DNA of 12,767 nucleotides. It comes from Salpingoeca rosetta. Its lineage: Eukaryota; Opisthokonta; Choanoflagellata; Craspedida; Salpingoecidae. Each line of letters opens with the position of its first letter. Position 1 is the stretch's first letter. The stretch spans positions 182,423-195,189 of the forward strand of contig NW_004754919.1 of NCBI RefSeq assembly GCF_000188695.1, given 5' to 3'. Both the position numbers and the translations under genes were made by a program. Positions 1-10,200 of the stretch are shown in pieces. Under the pieces are notes generated by a model. It searched no databases. It had not been told where the DNA came from and saw only the letters and a program-made list of their open reading frames with translations.

Positions 1-36
1 TGTCTGCGCTGAGTGCTGGGGAGACGAGCACAGCAG

Positions 37-789
37 TGCAAGCACTTGACGCTGCTGGACATGCAGCCAAACGAACTCGACGAGAGCGAACTGGAGCCGC
101 TGGTGGACGCCATCGACACCGCGTTTGTGGATGCGCTCGGCATGCCACGTGACGATGCGTACTCGCAGCTGGTCGATGCGCTGCTCTCACACCACCACCC
201 CTCGCTCTATCGCCACGTCTGGGAGCGGCAGAAGGCGAGGAATTGCGCTGCACTCGCGGAGCCGCAGGCAGTGGTTGACGCCGTCGTGCATGCAAGCAAC
301 GATCCGTCCCATTTCTGGCAGGCGCTGTACCTGCACAGCCTCACATCGGGCCAGCTCGTCACAGAGACACTTGCGGAGGCGGCTGCACACTGCGTGCACA
401 CGCGCAACTTTGACGGCCTTGCTGCGCTGGCGGCGTTACCGGCGACCGCCCCAATCATGTCGCGTGTGCTGCTGTGGATATGGCCGCTCTGCGCACACGA
501 TGCAACGCTCGCCTCTCGTGTTCGCGCCATCCTTCTCTCGAGCGAAGAAGCGCGTACTCGTGGCGATGCTGGTCGTGGTAAAGGTGGCGGTGATGTTGGT
601 GATGATGATGATGGTGGGGATGGTGGTACAGGAGCGCATCAGGACACAAGTGACGGTGGTGACAAACGCATGGATGTTCCCGAGCATCATGATCACAGCG
701 ACGCCACAGCGACATCCGCCCCCGATGCTGTTGCTTCGTTGAACGACCCAACCTCGTTGGATTACTTTGACCACATGTCAGCATACCAA
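37..789 (+). CDS. ZFYVE26: Coding exon 1 of the window (5' edge uncertain), N-terminal solenoid block
   Basis: This frame is open from 13 to 810, with an in-frame TGA at 10-12, so coding cannot enter from position 1 in this frame. An exon edge lies between 13 and about 60, or translation starts at ATG 61. I placed the edge after the CAG at 34-36 (phase 0), because homology implies upstream exons. The 3' edge is the donor CAA|GTGAGT at 789/790. From LVDAIDTAF through [10 protein letters not shown] to [20 protein letters not shown] (289-348) and [12 protein letters not shown] (457-492) it matches the human spastizin region around residues 200-390. After about 540 the exon turns into a Gly/Asp/His-rich, probably disordered stretch (GAT/GGT codons). 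It then ends in [10 protein letters not shown]. The join to [11 protein letters not shown] of exon 2 keeps the frame. Confidence -1.
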
Positions 790-985
790 GTGAGTGCTGC
801 AAAAACGTGACGTGTATGTTGATGTGCGGCCGGCTTGAGGACGTGTTGGCGATTTGGTTGCCACTGGTTGCTGTTTCTCGCGTCGTTTTTCTCCCCTGTT
901 TGTTGCAGCTCCTTCTTGTTCGTCTTCTCCATCTGTGTCTGCTCAACCATTTGTGCGTTTGCTTTCTCCGACTCCTCACACACAC

Positions 986-1084
<99 letters not shown>

Positions 1085-1157
1085 CTCTCTCCCCCCTCAC
1101 TCTCACCCCCTCACGCAAAAACACACACACACACACATATGCGCACACACACATATG

Positions 1158-1235
<78 letters not shown>

Positions 1236-4200
1236 ACCCCATCTGCAACAGGTTGCCTTTGCTGATTTGCTGGAGCGACACGGTATTCCTGATCCACACA
1301 ACCAGCCGTCATCACCAGACACGCAGCCGCTCTTCACAAACGTCAGCGAGCACCTTAACCATGCATCGAATCGCCTCAATCTCCGCAATCCGTCCACCAC
1401 GGCAGCTCTGCAGTCGCTGCTTGTGCGCCAGCCCGTGAGCACATCTACGGACCACGCCGTGCACGTGCGCGACATGAACATCCTCAACTGCGTGCTGGCC
1501 ATCAAAGCCGCGAGGGACGGCGTTGTTGCGCTCGGTGAAACAGCGGCAGGAGCAGAAGAAGCAGCAGCGACACGAAGTTCTGCACCACGTCACGGTGCTG
1601 ACGACGGTGATGGTAACGGCAGTCACGGCGTTGATGATGATGGCGAGCAACAGCAGGGGATTGCAGCAAGCGTTGGTGATGGTGGTGGTGTAGACGAGGA
1701 ACTGACCCGCCCCTCTGCCACATCTGCTGCCACTGCGGCCAAGGACGCGTTTCTGCGACACCTGGACCGCATCTCGTACCGCCCGCTCGCTGTTGCGTCG
1801 CTCGAAGCCGCGTTCTCGCTCGTCTTTGCAACGGCCGACGATTTCACACAGGACGACTGCCCAGCATGGCTGAAAAGCGCAGTCGAGAAAAAACAACAGC
1901 AACAGCAACAACAACAGCAACAACAGCAGCAGCAGCAGCATGTACGCGCATCTCGCGGTCACGGTGCTGTTGACGGAGGCAATGGTGGTGATGATGGTGA
2001 TGGTGGTGATGTTGGTGGTGAGCACGTGGCAACAACGGCGCCTGCATCATCTGACCAACAAGGAGTCCACCAAGGCGAAGAGCAACCCCACCAGTCACAA
2101 CAGTCGCATCAGTCACATCAGTCCCAGCAGTCACATCAGTCGCAGCAGTCACAGCAGTCCCATCAGTCGCAGCAGCAACAGCAAGGGGACAGCGTGTCGT
2201 CATCGCCGCCTTCGCCCGTGTTTGTGTGCAGCGCCGGTGCTGTTGAGTTTCTGTGCGAGATTGTCAAGGCGGGACTGGACTGCCTGCAACGACGCGACGA
2301 GGAAGAAGAGCAAGCGAACGATGCAAAACACCCAGGCGAAGCAACAGCATTCAGCCCTCAAGCAGAGGAGACAGCAGCCGCAACAACAGCAGCAGCAGAA
2401 ACAACAACGACAACAGCGGAGGATGGTACAACGCAAGCAGAAGCGACAGGTGCTGCTGCAGTTGATGGGGAGGACAGTACCGCGCCCACCACGGGTTTGC
2501 AAGAGCAGCAGCGTGCTCATGGGTGGAAGCTGTGTCCTGGCGATGACACGGCAAGTGCATTGGCGGCCGAGATGCTGGCTGGCGTGTGCGCACTGCCTGC
2601 CGCTGCTTACCACGCACGCAAGGCGGCACTGAAGCGACGTCTGGAGGAAACAACATGGCGCGTCTCCCTGCTGACACGCACGCGCGGGCTGAGCGCCACC
2701 AACGCGCTGTTGAACGCGGCCGACGGCGGTGCTGGAGTGGATCTGACGCTGCGGTTCCTGCTGGCTGCGCCCTCCTCGTTGCTCGTCACCTGTCTCAAGG
2801 CAGGCGAGTTCTCCCAGGCAGAGGCCGTGATCCAGCTGTACTCGCTCACGGGCCAGCTGGCTTCGGATGCCGTGTTTGCGCAGGAGTTGGCAGATGTTGC
2901 CGCTGCGCTGGCACTGCACCGCGGTGTTGAACGGCGACTGGACTCGCTGCTCGCCAAACTGCCGCCGGCACTCGGCGTGCGCACGCTGGTTGACCTTGTG
3001 CTCACGTCCGCCACGCGCGCGGAGGAGTGCAGGATGCTGCTGGCAAGGGCGCGCCAACTCCTGGCGGCGGCAGCGGACGGGCAGAACGATGACGGCGCCA
3101 GCAGCGATGCACCAGCAGCTGCCGTCAATGGAGAGGGGGGCGACGAAGACACCAGTGGTGCTGATGGTGCTGATGCTGTGGACGGGGGCGATGCTGCGCA
3201 TGTGACTGCAACCACAGACGCTGCAACCACAGATACAGACACCACAATCACCACAGACACCACCACCACCACAGCCACCCCAGACACAACCACCACCACC
3301 ACCACTACGGCCAGCTCCAGCGATAGCAGTGGAAATGGTGGCAACAGTTTGGCCGTGTTTCAGGAGTTGCTGGACCGGTTGGAGAAGATGGTGTCGGCAC
3401 ACAGCGCTGCGGCACAAGCAGTCATCTGCCAGGAGACCAACCCATTCAGCACGGATGAAACCCTCGCTCGCAAGATGCGATATCAGCACTTGCGCGATGC
3501 GCTTGCTGTCATGCAGCGGGCACTGCGAGCAGAGGCGAATGCAGCAGCAGCAGCAGCAGCAGCAGCGCCAGAGCAGCAAGCGTGGACTAGTGCACACGCA
3601 TCACAACAGCAACAGCAACAACAGCAGCAACAGCAGCAGCAACAGCGGCGGCAACAAGAGCAGCAGGAAGAGGCTGAGGCCGAGGTGGCAGCAGCGGTGA
3701 CAGATGTGCAGCACGCCCTGCAGGACTGCTGTGCGCTGCCCAACAGCGTGCCGTACTTGTCCACGCTCTTGCAGCAGTTTCAAGCGCTGTCACAGGCCGT
3801 GCGCACCGCCTTCCCCGCCCACGCGCCCACGTTTGGCGTGTCACAAGTGCTGACTCAGCATCCAACCCGCCTCATCTGCGCATGCGTGCTGCACCCCGAC
3901 ACGCGGCTCTCTGTGCAAGAGGCGCATCACCTGTGCAACACGCTCCGGCTTGACTTGCCTTACCTCCTCATTCGTGAGCTCACGTCCCAGCTGCCCATTG
4001 GCGCGCCTTCCTCACACCAAGCAATAGCTGGTAGCTCCAAGACAGCCAGTGGCGCCTCAAGCGCATCGTCCCGCAACGCAACTGCGTCAGCAGCCGTGCC
4101 CACGGTGTCTGCTCACACGGTTGCCTGCAAGCAATTTGGCCTGTCCACGTGCCGTGCCCTCGTCCGTGCAGGCTCAAGTCCGCTCAACACCATCACCAGC

Positions 4201-7200
4201 AGCAGCAGCAGCAGCAGCAGCACTGCTCGTGGTGGCGAGCAGCACGGTGACAGTGGCGGTGACAGTGGCGATGACAGCGTGGGCAGAAGTGACGATGATG
4301 ACAATGGCGATGAATCAAGCGTGGCTGCGTCGCTGCCGCTGGGCCGTCACGTGTCTGATGACACTGACGACCCGCGTAACGCGTGCATCCTCTCGCATGA
4401 CCTCTTGCGCACGCTGCTGCTGCTGGTGGAGCGGTGCAGTCGCGATTTCAACGGCTGTGACGACGGCGACGACACCACCAACAATCCGTTTGCAAGCAGC
4501 TTTGCCTCATACACTGGCGGTCTCCTGTCGACACCAAGTGGCATGGATGGCAGTGGTGGCAGCGGTGGCAGCGTTGGTGCCCGTGGTGCTGGCTCGGTGT
4601 TTCCGCCATCGCCGACCGAGGAGGCCGTGTACCGTGCCCGCAGCACGACGTGGGCGCGCGCCGCTGCTGAGGACCCGATACCACCGGCAGCCGTGTTCTC
4701 CACAGCGTTTCGCCAATACGTGTGCGCATGTGCAGAGTACAGGCAGTGGCGGGTGGATGTGCGTGCGCTTGCGCGCGTGGACTTCTCGCCCCTCTCAGCG
4801 GCGGAGCAGCGGTGTGCGTTTATCAACCTGATCAACATGCTGCAGCTGCACGCGTGCGTTGAGGTGCAGCCCCCGCACGGCCTTGTGGACAGGCTGGAGT
4901 GGGCCAACACCATTGGCTACAAGCTTGGCTCCCTCGGCACCGTGTCCCTGGCAGACCTGGAGAACGTGTTCTTCCACTCGAACCAGCCGCGTCCACGGCT
5001 GCTCGGGCTGCTGCAAGACATGCATCCTGTCCACATCCCAGCCAACCATCCGCTCGCCGAACACGTGCTGCGGCCAGTCAGCCCCGAGCTCCACTACCTG
5101 CTGTGGCGTGCACAGCTGTCGTCGCCGTCCCCGGTTGCAGTGCTGCCCAAGTCCCTGCAGACGGCGGTGGGCAACATGCGTACGCAATTCCACCTGCGCA
5201 GCCTGCACCCTGCCCCCGCTGCGGCCGCACTCACCCTCTCGCCCTACTTTGGCCTCTACTCCCGTGATCTCGGCCTCAACCTGGACATGCCTCTCTCGGC
5301 CTGGCGCGCGGGAACACTGCACCACCTCCCCACCGCAGGCGCCACGGATACCACCATCGATGCCGGTGATGGCGGTGGGAGTGGCCGAAGCAGTGCACGT
5401 CGAGACGTGTCTGACACGTCACATACGTCGCACGCTGCCACTGCTGCGAATGGTGGGGCAACTACCGACGAGGAGGAAAGGGCAAACACAAAGGCAGGGC
5501 GGGAGCTGGCGCAGTTGGTTGAGTACTGCACGGAGCCGCTGCCAAAGAACCTGAGGGACGCGCGCAGCGTTCGCGAGGCCACGTCTCTGCGCATCACCCG
5601 CTACCACTTTGAGCCTGCGTGTGTATTCCACTTTGGAGCCATCAACGTGCAGCACGGCGCCAACGACGCCGCGATTGTGCCCGAGCTGAAGGCGCTCCTG
5701 GGCGAGGGATCAGCACACACGGCTACAACGACGACCGCCACCCATGCTGCTGCGGTTGATGCGGAGCAGCGGCTGGTGAACCAGCACCTGCGCGCTGGAC
5801 AGGGCCTGCCTGACGACGTGCTGGAATACCTGCAGCAGTCGGAGACAACCATGTTTGATGTTGCTGTTGTCTTTTCCGAGTTTGTGGGCCTGCTTGCCTC
5901 CAACCGTGGCACTGCCCCACAGCAGACAGTCACACAGCAGGAGGGCGGCAGGCGGCGCAACCGACCAGGCAGCACCAGCAGCTTCATGTCGTCGCAGCAC
6001 CAGCAGGGCAACCAGGCGCCACACACCCCAACAAAGCACACCTCGGATGATGCCTCTGCTGTTCTCGAGTCCACGCCATCCAGCCCGTTCCTCGCCGTGC
6101 CTGCACGCACGCCGTCCCGCGCAGCAGGTGCAGCAAGTACGTTGCTCTCGTCCGTGTCGCCCGTTGGGTCACCTCACACAACACGCCGCAGCGGCAGCAC
6201 CATCGGTGGTGTTGCGTCTGCTGTTCGAGGCGGTCGCACGAGCTCCATCTCGTCGTTTGTGTCGACAACAACAACAGCGACAGAGGCGGTGTCTCTGCTC
6301 TCCGCCGACGCCCGCCCGCGCGGCCTGTTTGTTGAGTTTGAGCGGTACTGCGCGCTGTGCAGGACCGGGCCCGTGCTGGCGCTGGTGAAGCAGCGGCTGC
6401 GGCCGTTCCACCGCCTGTCGTCGCTTGCACAGCGCATCGCCGAGGACGTGTGCTTCTCGCTCGATGGCGCGCCACCCCCAGCAGGCGCCAGTGATGGTGA
6501 TGCACAGGGGGGCGCTGTGGCCGGTGGCGAGGAAGCCGCCGTTGAAAGGGCCACTACCACCACCGCCACCATTCGAGACGGTGAACGGAACAGCAACAAC
6601 GGCTCACGTGGTGGTGGTGGTGGTGATGCACATGATGGTGCAAGCAGCGACACTCCCTCCCAACAGCAAGAACAGTCCCAGGCAGCGGTAGCAGCAACAC
6701 TGGTGGAGCCTCGCCCACGCCTGCTGCAGGCGTTTCTGCTGGACACGGAGGCCAACCCCGCACGATCCTATGCTGTGCATCGACTTGTGGAGCGGTGGGT
6801 TGAGGCCGGTCTGTACATGGACGCGTACATCTTCTACTCGGCGACAGAGGGCACCACTGCGCCCATCACGCACGACCGCCTGCTGGAGGCGTACATTCGC
6901 TTTGACAAGCAGGCGCAGTACCAGCTGCCCGACTATGTGCGCCGGTTCCAGAACAAGGTGCTGGGTGCCCAGGTGCTGCTGGAGCACTTGCACGTGCTGT
7001 CGATGAAGGATACGCTTGACCTGCTCCACCTCTTCCATGAGCACCTGTCTGAACTGGCCAGCAGCGTGGAGCGCGTTGATGCCGCCATTGTGTCGTGCAC
7101 ACATGCACTGCACGTGCAGCAGCTGCGGGCAACGGCAGCTACCATCAGTCGCCGCCTTGACCAGATGCGCTCCTTGCAGAAGATTATGGTGGCGTGCGAG

Positions 7201-10200
7201 GATCTCTTGCCCTCGTGGCAGTCGCTTGTCCGCGTTGCAGCGCAGAGCCGTGTTGCTCGCGACGTGGCTGCAGGCAGTGACGGTGGCGGCATGTGTGCGG
7301 GCGCGGGTGCCACGGACCGGTGCCTTGCCAAGTGTGGGTATGTGCCCGTGGCCACGTGCGATGCCCGTGACTGCTTGAGTGTGGGCGACACGACGTCCAC
7401 CTTCGCCCGTGTGGGTGCTGGACGCAAGGGCCTACAGGCCTTGCCTGGCACAGGGAAGCGGGGAGCGAGTGCGTGCGGTCCCGGGATCGGCAGTGAAGAT
7501 GCTGGTGTGGGCGCGAGCGAGCGCGAGTCGATGGATGACCTGCAGAACCTGATTCTCTCCACGCTGTTGAAACGGCACGAGTTGGCGCTGGCGAAGGAGT
7601 GGGCAAAGATGCACGACAAGGACCAGAAGGTGGTGTGGATGGGCCACATTGACAACATGCTGCAGCAAGGGCAGGTTGAGCGCGCCAAGGATGAGCTGGG
7701 CGGGCTGCCGGCTGCTGTTGCACTGGAGACGAGCTACGCCCTCCTGAGGAAGATGTTGCTGGATCGAATCGACAAGCACCACCACGACCGCCGCCACCGC
7801 CAACACCAACAGCAGCAAGTGGCGGGTCAGCGGTCCCAGTCGCGGTCCTCTGGTGCAGCGTCCACGTCAGCGGCCGGCAGCGTGGTGTCGAGTTCGTGGC
7901 GCTCGGGCACGACACATGAGGGCTACGCGTCGTCGTCAGTTGTCTCCTCATCACGCGCCAACGGCACCTCTGGTGTGTCCACAAGCGTGGGCATATTCAC
8001 AGCACCACACGGCAGCGGCAGCGGCAGTGGTGGTGGCGGTGGTGGCACACGCACGCACTCGTCGGCTGCCTCGGGTGTATCCATGTCGTCCACGACGGCA
8101 GCAAGTGAGAGGCGATCGGGCGCTGGCAGTCGGGGCACAAGCAGCGGCGTGCACTCTGTTGCGCCTTCAAGTGTCCACGTCCACGGCGGGCAAGGCGCCC
8201 AAGGAGATCAAGGCAATGAAGGTGCAGGCAATGGAAATGACGGCAATGGAACGAAGCGGAGGCTGTTTGGGCGGTTGCGCAGGCTGGGCAGACGCAAGGG
8301 CAGAGGAGGAGGAGGAGGAGGCAATGGTATCGATGAGAGTGATGTGCATGGGGACGAAGGCGAAGGCACTGGCAGTGACAGTCCCGGTGTTGCAAGTGAG
8401 GTTCAGCAGGGTGTCCCAAGCGATGGAGAGTGGGTGCGTGTGGAGCAAGAGGAAGGCCGGCTGGTTCGCGCGCCATATCTCAAAGGCCTGCTGATGCTGT
8501 GCGATTTCCTACTTGAGAACGCGCCCACATCGACACCAAAGAAGAAGAAGAAAGCAGCGAAAACGGCGACAGACACGGCTGCAGCACCGACTGCAACGCG
8601 TGAGGGCGCCCCACACAATGGTGTGGAGTCGACCGCGTCTCCTTCCAGAGTGCAGAGCGACAAGAAGACCCACAGCACCGCAGCAGCAAAGGGAGCAAAA
8701 AAGATAGCGCCCGGCAAATCGTCCACGTTGCGCTCCACGCCCCCATCACCGCCATCGTCGTCGTCAGCAGCAGCAGCAGGTGGTGGTGGCGAGAGCGTTG
8801 ATTTGGCGCGGGTGCGTGAGAGCCGGGTTGTGCTGACAATCTTGGTGACGGTGCCCATGCGTCTGCGCGCATGCCTGCTGCCACTCACTGCCTCTGCGCC
8901 GCGCATGGTGGAGCAGCTGCTTGTGCTGAGCGAGACGCGCGTCGTCGCCACGGTGCTGGGTGCACTTGACAGCAAGGCGCGTGCGCTGGCGCTGAGCATG
9001 GACGGTCGAGATGACCTCAAGTACAACCTGCCGTGCATGCCTGCGGAGGAGGTGGATGCGTGGGAGTCGTCGTCGTTTGCATCGCACAGCGGCGTGAGCA
9101 CAAGCAGCATCGCCACACCCGCTCGCAGCACAAGCAGTGGCGCTGTTCGCGACAGACGCACCCCACAACAACAACAACAGCAGCAGCAACAGCTGTCGCA
9201 GTCACAGCAGCCATCGCAGTCTGGCAAGAAGGGGCGAGCGCGCAAAGAGCCCCAGGTGACCATCTACGGCATGCCGCCGGCACCGACGGAGACAGCAGAC
9301 GCAGCGCCCGCAGGGCCCTCTCCTCGGCAGCAGCGCATTGATCGCGCTGTTGCGTCGTGTGATCTGCTGCTGTACTACGCACGCAAGGCGATGAGCGTGG
9401 GGGAGACCAGCACTGCGCTGCTTGGGATGGAGCGGCTTGCGCCCGATGTGGCGAGTGCAGGCGACGGCTCTAGCCAGGCCACCATTACGCCGTCGACACC
9501 GGCCTGGGGGCGTGGCAGCGGCGGCGGTGCTTTTGGTGGAGGACGTGTTGTGGAGGAAGAAGAGGAAGAGGAAGAAGAGGAAGGCGGGTTTGATACGGAC
9601 ACTGAAGGGTTTGAGGTTGTGCGCCGGGGCAGAGTCGATGAAGCTGGCCAGAGCATGTATGCCGACGAGTATGGGCACATGATGGTGACGTTGGACGAGC
9701 GGGTGCGCGTTGCGTTGGAGACACGCGAGCAAATCGTGCGGCGACGGCGGTTTGAGTACATGCCCCACCCGGACTTTGTGCTGTGCTCGATGCTGCTGGA
9801 CATGCACCCTGACGCGGCCAAGACGGCGCAGTTCTGCCTTGATCTTGCCCACGACCTGTCGACGCTGCTTGTGCGCGGGCTTCGCGTCGACCTGTACTCG
9901 CTCACCACCTCCATCTACCAGCTGCTGTACATGGCGCGCGTCAAGTTCAACAAGGTCAACGACGTGGAGCGGGACGCCGTGTCGCAGGTGCTGCTGCGCC
10001 GCGCGGAGCTGCTTCGCTTCCTGGTGGCCAGCAACGTGCATCGCCGCTTCCTGCTCTCGCTTGACGCGTTGGCGCGGCCGGAGTGTGTGCGCAGGCTGCA
10101 GCTGCGCCTTCTCAAGCAGAAGATGTTCAGTCTCGCGTGCAGGGTTGCACTCAAGTGCCAGGTGAGTTGTTGGTGATGGTGGTGGTGGTGGTGGTGGGAT

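Larger units (their letters stand above)
909..1249 (+). promoter_or_regulatory. AG-exclusion zone before the intron 1 acceptor
   Basis: No AG dinucleotide occurs from 909 to 1249, although one about every 16 nt would be expected by chance. Such zones normally separate a branch point from the acceptor. Candidate branch-point adenines are in CTCAACC (about 944-945) and TCCGACTC (about 971). These would place the branch point unusually far (about 280-310 nt) from the acceptor. The AG-free stretch is seen directly; its use in splicing is inferred. Confidence -1.
790..1251 (+). other. Intron 1 (462 nt, phase 0), largely CA/CT microsatellite
   Basis: The donor is GTGAGT at 790-795 and the acceptor is ...CTGCAACAG ending at 1251. 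Reading through from exon 1 meets TGA at 808-810, so retention would truncate the protein. The intron has two parts. The first 119 nt resemble a complete small intron ending in a strong pyrimidine tract and CAG (AG at 907-908). The rest is CA, CT and CA repeats up to the real acceptor. Using 908 as acceptor puts the downstream sequence in a frame that stops at 1263-1265, so 1251 is the productive acceptor. Confidence -1.

Noticed and set aside
455..1505. Minus-strand open frames reading Val-Cys and His-Thr dipeptide repeats across intron 1
   Set aside because: They exist only because (CA)n/(TG)n has no stops; the flanking parts are antisense to conserved coding sequence and show no recognisable protein.
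2089..2184. SQ-cluster domain as a DNA-damage kinase target
   Set aside because: The SQ dipeptides are an automatic result of a Ser-Gln-Gln tandem repeat; nothing else links the protein to ATM/ATR signalling here.
2200..3597. Long minus-strand open frame (465 codons)
   Set aside because: It lies antisense to conserved exon 2 blocks, is full of Cys/Gly runs from antisense triplet repeats, and is typical of shadow frames in GC-rich coding DNA.
6325..6460. FYVE-like finger at [10 protein letters not shown]
   Set aside because: It has C-x2-C only, with no following Cys/His pairs or RRHHCR motif; it aligns instead with a helical spastizin segment.
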